This document shows positions 33,037 to 45,128 of a DNA stretch of 64,000 nucleotides, piece after piece. Below the pieces are notes generated by a model that was given only the letters and a program-made list of their open reading frames with translations, searched no databases and was not told where the DNA came from. The translations under genes were made by a program, and so were the position numbers. The stretch is taken from positions 17,574,480 to 17,638,479 of the forward strand of contig OY759218.1 in the NCBI GenBank assembly GCA_963662175.1, in the 5' to 3' direction. Source of the DNA: Aradus depressus. Its lineage: Eukaryota > Arthropoda > Insecta > Hemiptera > Aradidae. Position 1 is the stretch's first letter, and each line of letters begins with the position of its first letter.

Positions 33037-33433
33037 GCATCTTCAATCCAAAATCCTTCGTACAATAGCCAATGCTTCTTTCGTCTTCAACAAAACCCTT
33101 CACACTGACCTTTCATCACTGAAGTCGCTAAATCCAAATATAAAAAATTATTTTCCCTTCTTAGTTCCCACAATAAGCTCTAGTCCGTGCCCTCCATTCT
33201 GCCATACTTTCCCAACGACGGCTTAAGCGTCAATGGCCTAGAGACCTCCTGAGCAGTGTCAGTGATTAGCTATAAACGAGAGAAAAACAGTGACTAGGGA
33301 GTGTCACCACTGGGTGATTTCTCCCCTCATAACATTTTGACATTGCCATTACCTCTTTATTAGCACATTTGCTTGTTGTATTTATTTGTATACAGTTATA
33401 AATAGCTATTTGTAAATGAAAAAAAAAAAAAGA
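33037..33433 (+). mobile_element. 5'-truncated jockey-like LINE tail with 14-bp target duplication
   Basis: GAGACTC(C/T)CTTCTC lies at 33023-33036 and 33434-33447. The start translates to LQSKILRTIANASFVF...LHTDL, the C-terminal RT region of jockey/BS-type LINEs, with stops. It ends in an A run of 13. It is related to 40765-41085. Confidence 0.75.
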
Positions 33434-34060
33434 GAGACTCTCTTCTCAGATTCAATTACACAGACAGATGTAATCGTGGAAATTGTAAAAATCCGTTAAA
33501 AATAGAATGTAGTATATATATTCATTACATCGGAAGTAATTAGGGTTTTAGAGTTAAGCCCCCTCCCCCTTCCCCTCGGCCGATTTTTCGGAAAATGAAT
33601 AGGTGTCACCCTTTTGGGTTTCTGAATTTACATATGAAATTTCGTGTGACATCATCGTGGAAATGGCCTAAATGTATTCAGGGGACCTTGGAAACGTGAA
33701 AATCCGTTGAAAGTAGAAAGTAGTAGATACATTCATTATAACGGCAGTTATTAGAGTTTTTCTGTAAAGCCCTCTCTTAATCCATCCCTTCTCTTTGGCC
33801 GAGATGGTTGAAAATCAAAGTAGGGAATAGTTCTGAATGCACTTAAAATTTCGTGTCGATTTTTATTCATTTCTATCGGAAGTTATCTTCACAAACACTC
33901 ATACAGACTGACAGAAAAATTATTTTTTATTTTTGGAATCAGGGATTGGAAAACATAACTCGTAACATTTTTAGTCAATAGTTGACTTACACAAGGACTT
34001 ACAATGCTCATACTGAACTTCGTATCGATTGATTCATTACATTATTAAAGGTTTTGGGTT

Positions 34061-35555
34061 GATTCAGAAAAATATAGTGAGTGTATAATCTAAAATGTAT
34101 AGAAAAAAACATGGATGATTGTGGACACCCATAGAATGTTGTACCAATAGAAATATGTATAGATGAATTTAGACTTCACTGAGTAAAACATCTATTAATT
34201 TTTAGCCAAATCGGGATTTGAGGAGGTATTATGGTGAGCCAAATACCTAATAACTCCTTAAATGAGTTAACTGATTTTTAGGGAAATCAAGGCAAAGAGG
34301 AGGGTTTAGAGAGAGTGCGGAAACTTTAACTTTATTACAATTGGAGCTGGGGAAGTAGCCGATGTTTCACAGAAGACATTGTTTTCAGTGCTGCTTGTAG
34401 CTTCGCAACTACTGGTAGTTATAGGGAAAGATGCAAATTATTAGTTGTGGAGTGAAACATCCCCTCTAGACCAGCTAAATATTGAACGATTTGATTAATA
34501 ATTATTAATCAATGAATTTAATAATTAATATAATAATTATTAATGGATGATTATAATCAATATGTCCCTTAGTCAAGAAGGACTGAATCCAACTAACATT
34601 CCTTGTCAATTTCAAGCTACCGAGAGTAACCGTGACCCACAGACATTAATTTATTTACCCTATTTTTGGATGAAGATGATTCGAAAACATGAAATTCCGT
34701 TCAAAACTGGAACTTTTGTTTTCTTTTTTTAACCGTATATTTAAACCTATATCCGTATATTGGAGAAGTAATAACTTTTTTTGATCGTAATTTTTTAAGG
34801 TATTTTTTCCGTATGTGATCTACCACTTCCCATTCCTAAAATTCGTGATCCGAATAAGTGAGATTTTGTTTTTGAAAATTAAAATTGTACAAGAATTGGA
34901 TATTCTTACAGGTTGAATATATATTCTTGAGCCAAATTTGAAAACGAGGAAGAATAAATAGCAAAACTTCTAAAAATATAATAATTTAAAGAGTTATTTA
35001 TAGGTCCAAATATATGAATTTCACACCACCTCAAATATCGTATATCTAAAAATATTGTGTGAATAATAAAGGGATAAAAAAGATAAAGTTGATTAACAGA
35101 GTTTTATAATTGTATTTTGAATAATTTGAGTTCCGTACAATAAGTTTGTTTGTTTTCTAGTTGTCGTGACCCACGAAAAGAATGCAATGCCTAACTGCAC
35201 TAACCGTTGTTGATGCTGCATAATGGAGGGAATTCTGGAAGAAATTTCCCTTAGGATTCAAAATGGCGGAAATTGCATTAAAAAAATTGAGCACAGATTT
35301 CTATTGATCCGATTTTAACATTAATATTATCAGATTACAACATTTATTTGGACCAGCAAGATATGTGCTATACACAAATATATAATAAAAAAAAGGGTTT
35401 AAAATAGGATGTCCTGGTACAGTCTTTGTTTGAGTCGCCTCCCAGGAGTAGGAGGCGCACCAAGACTGTAGTGTACGGTCCCGGAACAATGCACAAGGCC
35501 TTCGTGGTGATTCTTCACTAGCTTCTCAATGTGAGCTGCTAATGGAGGAACTCCA
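34061..35555. other. Intron sequence with family R scraps
   Basis: 34160-34230 holds a reversed R block (TTTTTAGCCAAATCGGGATT) and 34345 the end phrase GCTGGGGAAGTA. 35400-35510 is a GC-richer unclassified patch (CGCCTCCCAGGAGTAGGAGG). The rest is AT-rich; no gene seen. Confidence 0.4.
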
Positions 35556-35559
35556 AGTT

Positions 35560-36070
35560 ATATAATCGGTCAAAAATTCGATATTCGGGTTGGGGTCTTG
35601 GAAAATGTTATTTAATACGCAATAAACCTATGTTTGAATAATTTCACTCATAACTTAATCAACTACTGCGGGGGGGAGTCAAATGAGTGCCTTTGAAAAA
35701 GGGGGGGGGGGGGGGGGTCGGGGGGTCAAAATGTTCAAAAATTGCATTACTATACCCCGATAAAACCATCGAGATATCAGAAATATTTAGTAAGTTAACG
35801 TATTTCAAGGTGTGCCACACTAGTATCTAATGACCTTTCGAACTTCGCTATGGGACCTTCCATAAATTACTCAACGGATCTAGGAGGGTTTCGAAATTTG
35901 AGACAAGGGGTGGAGTCTTGGAAAATGTTATTTAACAAGCAATAAATTTATAAGTTTTCATTATTTCACTCAATTTAGTCAACTTTAATCTCACAGCTAA
36001 GTGGGGGGGGGGGGGGAGGGGGGGGGGGGGGTGTTGCAAAAATGTTCGAAAATTGCATTACTTTACGAAG
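35560..36070. repeat. Diverged tandem duplication carrying long G runs
   Basis: Two modules share GTCTTGGAAAATGTTATTTAA, a TTTCACTCA block, a G run and AAAATTGCATTACT. The G runs are at 35701-35717 (17 G) and at 36003-36031 (two runs of 14 split by one A). No coding. Confidence 0.75.
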
Positions 36071-36232
36071 GTCCCGATAAATTAGGTGAAACATAAATGA
36101 AAATGAGGTCAATAGAACCCAAAATACACTCTATTTTAATAACTCCTATGTCTACCATTTTATAGGAATGCCATTTGGGATCATGCATAGTGAAACTCCA
36201 ACGTTTAGTCTACACGACATAAAAAAAAAAAA

Positions 36233-36360
36233 ATTAAAGGGATTACTTGAGAGGGCGAGTTTGTTGGCGCAGCACCAGGCGTCGATGTGCTCAATGGCGG
36301 TGTCTGCGCGTTGCAGGCCTGATTGCAGAAAGCCGGGCATCGAAGAGCCGAACGTCTAGG
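36233..36360 (-). pseudogene. LINE reverse-transcriptase scrap
   Basis: The minus strand reads LQSGLQRADTAIEHIDAWCC then ANKLALS, which matches the region after the RT active site in LINEs (helix then W..NKL.LN). Only about 40 residues remain. Confidence 0.45.
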
Positions 36361-36539
36361 ACTCTACGGTCGTAAAATATTCCTAGTACTGGCTCTGGCC
36401 TCATGAAGGAGCTTGAACTTTCCTTAGCCAGTAGGATTGAGTATTGAGGGTTGAAATAACTTACAACTCGTTTTCCTGAATCCCTGAGTGAGCTAACTAC
36501 ATATTTAAAATTTCCTGAATTTTATTAAATGAAATACCT

Positions 36540-36735
36540 GTCAATGGTCCTTCGGATGGGACGTTGCACGTCCCGAGCCTGTGCGACATCAAGTTCACGT
36601 AAAAGACCCCTTACTTTAAGTAACCAAACCTGGGTAAACTTTAGGAGTCCCATTGTAGAGAAAGAGCTCATGTCCACCATAGAGACGATAGAACGCTCTG
36701 GTAGTAGGCGATGACCTTTTATTTACAGCATGAAC
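36540..36735 (+). mobile_element. SINE S1 body without head
   Basis: GTCCTTCGGATGGGACGTTG through CGCTCTGGTAGTAGGCGATG follows the S1 body in order. The head is missing. Confidence 0.75.
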
Positions 36736-36824
36736 CGCAATAATTCTACTACGCAAATCCACTAACTTCACGCAGCTTCTGCGACCATAGATTTTTTTTT
36801 TACTTCCCCATCTATACGATATAT

Positions 36825-37460
36825 ATGGAAAATTATGTTATCGGTCAGAAATTCGATATTGTGCTTATACCGGAATTTCATTTTTTCCGACACCGGAAAA
36901 TGAAAAAAAAAATTCCTGTCTGTGTTCCTATGAATACGATGAATCCCAATAGAATGAACTTCCAAGTTGAGAAACGCGGACTTATTGCGGAAATTTAATA
37001 AATTTTAGAAAAAAGTCGTCGGTTATTCACCGGCAATGTTCTTTCCCAGAATGAATTAATCAATTCCCGCCCTTCCCTTCGACCGATTTCGCGAGAAATT
37101 AATAGGTGCCATCATTATGAGGTTTTGAATTTAAATATACAATTTCAAATTTGATACATTCATTACAACGGCAGTTATTAAGAGTGTGTTGAGCCTCCCC
37201 TAATCCCCCTCTTGCCCTTGGCTGATTGGACTGAAAGTCAATACGTGTCATTCTCAGAGGGTTCTGGATACACCTATAAAACTTCGTGTCGATGCATTCA
37301 TTCTATCGGGAGTTATCGTGTTCACAGGCAAACAGATATTTTTTTTTTCTTCATATTTGGAATCTAGAGGTCGGAAAACATGAAATTTCGTTGAAAACTC
37401 CGTATCGAATTTTTGCCCGACTACATAAATTCACCTGTACTTTATATAGCTGGCGAAGTA
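36825..37460 (+). repeat. Family R, compact complete copy
   Basis: The left block TATGTTATCGGTCAGAAATT and the right block GAATTTTTGCCCGACTACAT with GCTGGCGAAGT are inverted relative to each other. The core holds two or three units (GGCAGTTATTA at 37180, CTATCGGGAGTTATC at 37300). At 635 bp it is the shortest copy with both ends. Confidence 0.75.
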
Positions 37461-37469
37461 AATAAGTTT

Positions 37470-38145
37470 GTTTTATTTATCCACTAATAAAAATTATTTC
37501 TTTGAAATGTTTTATGTATTTGATCATTTTCGTATTTTAGCGTATCTATGTTAAGGTGGGAAGGGGCAGCATTTTTTTTTTTAATTATTATTATAAAATG
37601 TTCATAGCGAAATAATATTGCAACGAAATTCCTGCTAATATCACTCGATACCGTCACACGGTACTACGAGTAGCCTAGTTCGGAGGCCAGCCTATGCATA
37701 ACAAATACTAGCTGGGGTGTACACCATTGCTCGGCACGTACTAGAATGTCTAGAAATCGCATGAGAGATGGTCAAGATTCCCGGGCAACACCGGGTAATA
37801 CTCCTATTTGTATTTGGTAGTATGGAGTTTCATGAATTCATTTATTTATTCTACAGTGATATTTGTTTGTCCTTTTTGAAATGTGGATAAAAGCAAAATT
37901 TTATTAGGCGCCCCCATCCCAACAAATATCAGTTAATATGAGGGTTCGTTGCATATGCAAATGTATAAATATCTTGTTCACAAATTCGGACCCCCCCGAA
38001 AGTAAATTCTGTCTACGCTTCTACTGTATTGCTTGAAAATTTCGAAAAACGTAGGCAGTCTTCTTTCAGATTGACCGGAGGAGCGTTAGTGAGCGGATAA
38101 GTGAGACTGTTATACCTGTCATATTTTTGATAATACCAATAAGTA
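37470..38145. other. Intron sequence with a reversed repeat G scrap
   Basis: 37690-37805 contains CCCGGGCAACACCGGGTAAT, the reverse of the repeat G start. The rest is unassigned. Confidence 0.4.
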
Positions 38146-38415
38146 ACGAGGGCGCAGGTAGCTCATGGGTATGCGTGCTTGCTTACTGAGCTCAAGATCG
38201 CTGGTTCGAGGCCCGGCCGAGGCCTTTAGTTTTTTTTTTTTTATCTGGGAAGTAAAAAAAAACTAAAGCATGCTGTCCTTCGGATGGTCCCGAGCGTGTG
38301 TGATGTGAGGTACTCGTTAAAGGACCCTAGGTGAATAAATCTGGCTACGAAAGAGCACTCTGGTAGTAGTCGATATGACCTCTTAGTTAAACCCCGGGCA
38401 TGAGTCACAATAACT
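38146..38415 (+). mobile_element. tRNA-derived SINE S1
   Basis: Head with GTAGCTCATGGG and B box GCTGGTTCGAGGCCC, body shortened by internal deletions, end at GGGCATGAGTCACAATAACTA. Confidence 0.8.
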
Positions 38416-38509
38416 AACTAAACTGTAATCTATATAGCCAGTCTCTTGAGTCGCCTCTTTCCAAATGTATTGATTCTATTGAGCGAAGAAATATTTTCAC
38501 TGAAACATT

Positions 38510-38730
38510 GAGCACGCCGTCCTTCGGATGGGACATTAAACGATTGGCCCGAGCCTATGGTCAGGTACTCGTTAAAAAGATCCCTTACCTTAGATAACTA
38601 AACCTGGGGTAGGCAAAATTTGGGACTCCCACAATAGAGTCGGGCTCATGTCCACCTGAGCGACGAAAGAGCGCTCTGGTAGTAGGCGATATGACCTCGT
38701 AGTTAAAGCCCGGGCATGAGTCATAATAAT
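38510..38730 (+). mobile_element. SINE S1 body without head
   Basis: From GAGCACGCCGTCCTTCGGAT to GGGCATGAGTCATAATAATT; colinear with 3963-4185. Confidence 0.82.
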
Positions 38731-39095
38731 TAACCAATAATAACAAGACCTAGTTACTCCCACTGAACAAGTAACCTATCAGGTTACTTAATGAAGACAA
38801 AGAGCTCTACATGTGCAGAGTAGTCTAACATGTTTTTATAAACAACATTTGAGTGGCAAAGATCCTTGTTAAAAGATCGAATTCCTGAGGATGAATAGAG
38901 ATGCGACCCAGTAATTTAGAAGTCTATTTATACGAAGCTCTCTCACTAAAAAGTCGACCTACAAAATCTTAGAGGTTTTTATAAGGCAATGTGCCAGCTG
39001 GGTTTAAATGCGGTGTAAACATCAATATCACTTTGAGAAATAGCTTTTACAACGCAACAAAAAAATAAAATAAATAATTACAAGTCTCCATTATT
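38731..39095. other. Intron sequence, nothing recognised
   Basis: No repeat, ORF or RNA gene that I can support. Confidence 0.4.
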
Positions 39096-39305
39096 GTACT
39101 TCCCCAGGTTAAAGTATTTCTTATAAACTAATTGCCACTCTCTCTCTTTAAAACCTAAAACAATTTGGCTGAAACTAGATGTCTTACTCGGAGACTATAA
39201 ACTTCATATAAAATTTCGTGTTTGTAAGTATAAAAATTCCGGTGAAAACTCGATGTTGAATTTTTGACAGATAAAACTATGTACTGCTATATGTATAGCT
39301 GGGGA
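39096..39305 (+). repeat. Family R, deleted copy with both termini
   Basis: Starts ATTGTACTTCCCCAG and ends TATAGCTGGGGAA within 210 bp. The core is reduced to one damaged unit. Confidence 0.55.
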
Positions 39306-39334
39306 ATAAAATAAGCTATCCTAATTTAGTATGA

Positions 39335-39857
39335 ACTAGCAGTAATACCCGGCGTTGCCCGGGGAACTTTGACTTTTCTCCCAATATCTCCTATAAGGCT
39401 ATTCAGTTCCTCGACAGTACATTCATGATATAATTTTCAATTATTCATACGGAATAAGGCTTATAGTCCTTCAACTGTAGTAACACTAGCTTTGGAGCTA
39501 AAACTAATTTATTCAAAAAGATTTCTCATTAATCGTTGCAATGGTTTTCGAGTTACAAAGATTGCGTGAATGGATGCTGGGATGGACCAGGGGTTGATTA
39601 AAAAATAGACCTTAACCTTCCGGTAGATAAAACTTATCTATTCAAAAAGATTCCTCATTAATCATTGCAGTGGTTTTTGAGTTACAAAGATTGCGTGGGT
39701 GGATGCTGGGATGGGCCAGATATTGAGGTACTAATAGGCCTATAACCTTTCACAGACGATGACGAACAAATTAAAAAAAAAATTAATCAAATCCATCAAG
39801 CCGTTCGTGAGTTATAGCGGTACAACGCACAGACATTTTCAGCTTTATATATATGAT
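39335..39857 (+). repeat. Repeat G copy 2
   Basis: Nearly identical to 31302-31817 with a handful of substitutions and small indels (it retains GCAGTGGTTTTTGAG, deleted in copy 1). Confidence 0.85.
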
Positions 39858-39914
39858 AAACAAAGCAAATAGAATAATGCTAATTATAACATGTAATGGC
39901 AAGAGATACAGAAT

Positions 39915-40235
39915 CGGGCGCCGGTAGCTCATTAATGCGACGCTACTGAGCTCAAGATCGCGGGTTCGAATCCCGGCCGAGGCCCTTAGATTTTTTTATC
40001 TGGGAGGTAAATACCTTGAGCACGCTGTCCCGTGAATAAACCCGGGAAGGCAAAATTTAGGACTCTCACAGTAGAGTCGTCACCAGAGTGACGAAAAAAC
40101 GCTCTGGTAGTAGGCAATATGAAAAATGTAGGACTCCTACAATAGCGCTAACAGAAAAGGGATGAGAGCATGGGATGCTTAGGTCCCTAGGTGTACACAC
40201 CAGCCCTATATATCCATCTACAAAATCGGTATCCA
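39915..40235 (+). mobile_element. SINE S1b (variant with longer 3' end)
   Basis: The head at 39915-39990 has a deleted A-box region but an intact B box (GGGTTCGAATCCC). The 3' part includes TTAGGTCCCTAGGTGTACAC and CAGCCCTATATATCCATC, shared with 46232-46508 and 54286-54556. Confidence 0.72.
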
Positions 40236-40764
40236 CCTGGCAGAGTAGTCTTATGTTGCTGTTTAAAAAAAGGAAAAAGACTCACTTATCGGGGTAAGGA
40301 AGAATGGGACTTTGAGCGGTGGAAATATTCATTTTTGCTATTCACTTTTCGTAAACTCAAAGCCAGATCCTATTCAAAATTACTTGCCTATGATAACTAG
40401 TGTTACAACACTGAATTTTTCTCATACTAATAATAGTACAATATTTATATATCTAGACCACATTAAATACATAATAAACAAACTTAACTTCATCGAAAAC
40501 ATACGAAAACGACCTTGTTGACTATTATTATATTTTGCAAGAGATTTATTCAAAATGTATGGAATTATTTATCTCGAGATCATCATACTTGTCTAAAGAG
40601 GAAAATAGAGGTAAATAAATTTAATTTATAAGAAAAAGGACATTGAAACTACTGAATCCCAAGATCAGTATTTTTTTCCGCACATAATCAAATCCACAAA
40701 AATGAAATCCCCACCCTCTTTCTTTGAAAATGATATGTATATATTTATTGTATTTCTTAAATAT
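40236..40764. other. Intron sequence, nothing recognised
   Basis: AT-rich; open frames here show no domain or codon bias. Confidence 0.4.
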
Positions 40765-41085
40765 GTCCTCAATCCCTTCAATCCAAAATCCTTCAATAGC
40801 CAATGCTCCTTACTATGTTTCGACCGAGACCTTCCATACTGATCTAATCGTTCCCTACTGCCCCCATTCTGCCAAACTTCCCCAACGACACCTTAAGAGC
40901 CAATGGCCCAGAGACCTCCTTAGTAGCAACAGTGACAGTGAGTTATTAATGAGTGCAACTCAGAGCCAGAGTAGGTGATTTCTCCCATCTTGACATTTCG
41001 ACATCACATTTTATTCTTTTAGAAAATTTACTTGTATATATTATTTATACAGTTGTAAATAGCTATTTATATATAAAAAAAATAT
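40765..41085 (+). pseudogene. Jockey-like LINE tail, 5'-truncated
   Basis: Translates to IANAPYYVSTETFHTDL and later HLKSQWPRDLLSS, the C-terminal end of a jockey-type ORF2. It is a sibling of 33037-33433 and shares its 3' UTR phrase CAGTTGTAAATAGCTATTTA. Ends in A/TA-rich sequence. Confidence 0.65.
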
Positions 41086-41111
41086 ATATATTATATATTA
41101 TATACCTATAT

Positions 41112-41711
41112 ACAGTAGAGACCCGCTAATCCGGGCATCCGGTTAATCCAGACGGGATTTTTAAAAAAATAATTAAAATTTAGTAAACTAAAAATTTAAT
41201 TTAGCTATAAGTACGAAAATAATTCAAAGAGAGGGTTTGACTTGACTTACTCAGTTGGCTAAGATGAAAAAGTGCCGACAAAGAAGACGGCGAGCGCACA
41301 CTATTTTCCAGGAAATGACTTTTTTCAGTGAGTCTAAAAATATTATTCCTGTTTTCATGACGTACTGTACATTATTTTATTTTATAGTCCTGTCCAGAAT
41401 TTAACGTTTACATATTTCGTTTTTAAAATTCTTAATTTTTACATTATAACATTAATGTACCGTGGTTTGTTTTGTACAGTAGTAATGTACAATAAATAAA
41501 TTTTAAGTTTTAATCACAAAGATGTTTTGTTTTGTTAACCCTATCTCAGTTCGTTGGTCGAAAACTTAGATCCATGTATACATTATGTAGTATTGGAAAT
41601 AAAATTAAGCTGAAAGAAAAGGTGTATTTACGAGAAAAAAAAATCGTTCATGTGCATTTTACAGCAAATTCCGTTTAATCCGGACTTTCGGTGATCCGGA
41701 CCCTACTGTAT
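41112..41711. mobile_element. Pogo-like MITE, family P3, copy 2 (inverted relative to copy 1)
   Basis: The ends TACAGTAGAGACCCGCTAAT and CGGACCCTACTGTA. The interior is the reverse complement of 20754-21369 over most of its length (for example the GTTTTGTTAACCCTATCTCA block). Confidence 0.87.
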
Positions 41712-41814
41712 ATCCTAATGTCCTCAGATTGACAAAAGACAAGTGAGCGCAACTCGATTTCCAAATTTAACTTTTGAACGTTAGAAAGCTCTGAAGTTTT
41801 CCCTACAGAACTTT

Positions 41815-42795
41815 CGTGATATTGTACATTTCACATACCCAACTGGTTACATGAAAGTAATGTGTTGACTGAGTAGTACTGAGAGTGTCTGTCTTTCATC
41901 CTGTGATGTAAAATTTTTGTGATGATGTAAACAATTACACACATTAAAATTATTGGTGTGTTACAAAATCAATTATAATTATTTGTATAAAAACAGTTGT
42001 TAGGAATGAAGTAATAAATTAATTAGTGTATAATCACAACGTTTTCAAATGCTTTTTAAGATTAATTTGAGAGGACGGAGGGACAAGGAGGTTTTTCTGT
42101 AAAAATGTGGTTGGTCTAAGAAAGTCCTGTTACGGCCACTTCGCATATATTTTATTTTTTATTTTTTTAAAATTATTTTTAATAAAAAAACTACCAATAA
42201 TAAAACATATTTTTAAAACTCATTGCCATGCTTTAAAATTTAAATATTGTTTTCAAATATTTCTTATAGAAAAGTATTGGTCCTATCTCAAATCTGAGGG
42301 CATATAGGCGATTGGAAATATAATAAGGAATATGTTTTGTAAGGGTTAATTTTACTATAGTACTAACCGTTTTCGCATAAATAGGTAAACGTCTAAAAAA
42401 TGAGTTTCAAGACGTCATGTTAAGGCGGTTTTTGGCCTGTATCTCGCAAAACAGATGATCTCCGAAAAATTGGATTTCTTATAAAATGTACTTTTGAGTT
42501 TTTTTACAACTTTTATTTCAAGAGATTTTCGATTAAGTCATAAATATAAGCACGGGACATGGTAACTTGTAAAGTTTACTTGGTCCCGAAGTGAAGTGAT
42601 TTCGGTCAAAATATAATCAGATCTACGTTAGCACAGATGATATCTTCATTTCAAATTCATTGCTACAATAATTTTTGAAGCGCTCACAATGTTTCATTCA
42701 CATACACAGAGATCATCTCGAAAGGTCAAAACTTGTTCAGAGGTAACGTGAAATTCCGTTGAAAACTCGATCTCAGATTTTCGCGCAATTGCAAC
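41815..42795 (+). repeat. Family F, long copy
   Basis: Contains in order CATGAAAGTAATGTGTTGAC, GGTTGGTCTAAGAAAGTCCT, GGCGATTGGAAATATAATAA, CTAACCGTTTTCGCATAAAT, TTTTTGGCCTGTATCTCGCA and AAACTCGATCTCAGATTTTC. This is the most complete copy in the window. Not coding; family unknown. Confidence 0.65.
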
Positions 42796-43799
42796 ACTTA
42801 CAAGTAATAATAAATGACTTAACAAAACCATAAATTATCATGAATAAATACTATTTTTTGAATATATTTTGTTCAGAGAAAAAAAGGTTTTACTCATTTT
42901 TTTTTTTTTTTTTGCAAAATGATATCAATTAATACACAAAATATTCAATGAGAACTATCAACAAAATTTCATTAGTTCCTCATCAAATAATTTTGACGTA
43001 CAATATTATCAATAATTGATAATATTAATTTTTAGTACAGAGTTTCTAATAAAATATAATTTCAAAATTATACAAAAAATTGATTGAAATTTGGAAAAAA
43101 AAAAGTTTGCAAACAATTTCAGTTCATTATTTGTAATGACAAATTTTAGCTGAAATTGCACTTATAATTAAATAAGACTGAATAAATAATTAAAAAATGT
43201 AATCCATGGTGCAAATTTTGATTTTTTATGATGTTCATATCAATGATACAAAATATATTGAAAAAATTACTTTACTAGAGAGGATAATTGAAAATACATA
43301 ATTAGGTTCCTTAATGTCAGCATTTTTTTTTTATAGAATAAATTTAAGATAGTTCGTAAGTGTTAAAATTATGCCCGATCTCAAATAGAATAATCAAGTC
43401 AATTTTTAAATGTTGGTGTATATCACCTTTTAAATGATCGAGGCTCATATATTTTGTGAATAGCCTTACCGTAGATTACAGATATTTTATATAGATATTT
43501 GATATAACGAAATGAAGAAAGAGACGAAATTTCAAAGGCTATGAAATTTTAATTAGAAAAGTAAACGATTCATTTCAAAATAGCACGAAAAACTAAAATT
43601 AGTTTTAAGATAGTTTGAAATAATTGCTTTTAAGACAGTCGGTAAATAAAACACTGAATTAATGTAACATACAAAATCAAAATGAATACTAAATTAAAAT
43701 TAAATGATTGATTCTAAGGCAATAAATAAAAAATTAATGTTTTTCGAGTTATATAAAAATTCAATGACATAATATAAAATATATATGTTGCTATATATA
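42796..43799. other. AT-rich intron sequence
   Basis: No feature recognised; many A/T runs. Confidence 0.45.
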
Positions 43800-44624
43800 T
43801 ACAGGGTGTCCCAGATAAACGGGCCACAATCCAAATAATTCGGAAACGATTAGTGCTAGCAAAATTTTACAAAGATTAAACGTTGTACGTCTCAACGAGT
43901 GGTATGCAGTGGTGTGAAAAAAAAATGAAAAATTTAATGTAATAGGGCTTAAATGGCCAACGGAAGGAAAGGGTTACCTTTTAAGCCCATTAACAATTAA
44001 CACAATTTAAAAGTACTTAAAAAGTTAGGAAGAACCCCGCAAAAGAAATCTTTGTACCTGTAAAACTACGGGAGATATGCTGGTTCAAAATCTGAAAAGT
44101 GTTAAACCCTGTGTTTGACGTGTATAAACCTTTGAAAAGAGTGGATATTGTAACTGAAGTTAAGAATGGTTCTTAATGTATTTTTTTTCTTACTTTCATA
44201 TAAGAATACTCAGATTGTAATTACATTGTTTACAATTGTAAATACATTAAGAACCATTCTTAACTTCAGTTACAATATCCACTCTTTTCAAAGGTTTATA
44301 CACGTCAAACACAGGGTTTAACACTTTTCAGATTTTGAACCAGCATATCTCCCGTAGTTTTACAGGTACAAAGATTTCTTTTGCGGGGTTCTTCCTAACT
44401 TTTTAAGTACTTTTAAATTGTGTTAATTGTTAATGGGCTTAAAAGGTAACCCTTTCCTTCCGTTGGCCATTTAAGCCCTATTACATTAAATTTTTCATTT
44501 TTTTTTTCACACCACTGCATACCACTCGTTGAGACGTACAACGTTCAATCTTTGTAAAATTTTGCTAGCACTAATCGTTTCCGAATTATTTGGATTGTGG
44601 CCCGTTTATCTGGGACACCCTGTA
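43800..44624. mobile_element. Nearly perfect palindromic MITE, about 385-bp arms
   Basis: The left arm 43800-44184 and right arm 44241-44624 are inverted copies with almost no mismatches, around a spacer of about 56 bp. The ends are TACAGGGTGTCCCAGATAAA and TTTATCTGGGACACCCTGTA in TA-rich flanks. No coding. End sequence and layout match the diverged palindrome at 14032-14680. Confidence 0.92.
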
Positions 44625-45035
44625 TATATATATATATATATACAAATAAACTGATGGATCTTAATTGCAGTAAATAAAAATTCAAAGGATAAAGGGTGAG
44701 TTAAAGACAGTGAATTAATCAAAAATAACGGATTTAGAGATATATAAAAATAAAATAACAGCCTTTAATCTAGGTATATAGAAATTTAATTATTGTTTCT
44801 GAAGCTAAAAATTAAGTGATAGATCTTAATGAATGAAATTTGAAAAAAAAATAAATAAATAAAAAATAATTTCAGACAGTAGATAGGTATAATAACAGTT
44901 ACATAACTGATTTTGAGATATGTATAAAAATAACTAATTTCATTTTTTTTTTTTTTTTATTAATTTATTACAGTCTGAAAATAAAAATATATATAAATAA
45001 AAAAAAATATATATATAATTTTAAATAGGGCTTAC
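44625..45035. other. AT-rich intron sequence
   Basis: TA microsatellite next to the palindrome and AT-rich sequence; no feature. Confidence 0.45.
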
Positions 45036-45128
45036 CTTTAGAAGAAGTTGGTAATCGTTTATCCGTTGGATCGGAAGTTTGAGGTGTTCGGTTAGGTTCT
45101 TGTCATCGTGGAGTCTGGAAGCTAAGTC
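45036..45128 (-). CDS. UNC-89/obscurin-like gene, exon c (core of DH domain)
   Basis: Acceptor GCCCAATAG precedes 45128 and consensus donor GTAAGC follows 45036. It is 31 codons, phase 0 at both ends. The peptide contains LTEHLKLPIQRINDYQLLLK, the most conserved DH-domain helix (LP.QR...Y.LLL), which contacts the GTPase. It joins directly to ELIKY in the next exon, although that exon is 28 kb away. Confidence 0.92.

Larger units (their letters stand above)
32140..34060 (+). repeat. Family R copy interrupted by a MITE and a LINE fragment
   Basis: Starts with CTGGCAATAAACTTCCCCAG and continues through GGCAGTTATTA units after each interruption (33000, 33530, 33740). The right end is at about 33940-33960. 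The nested elements are at 32311-32990 and 33037-33433. Confidence 0.7.
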
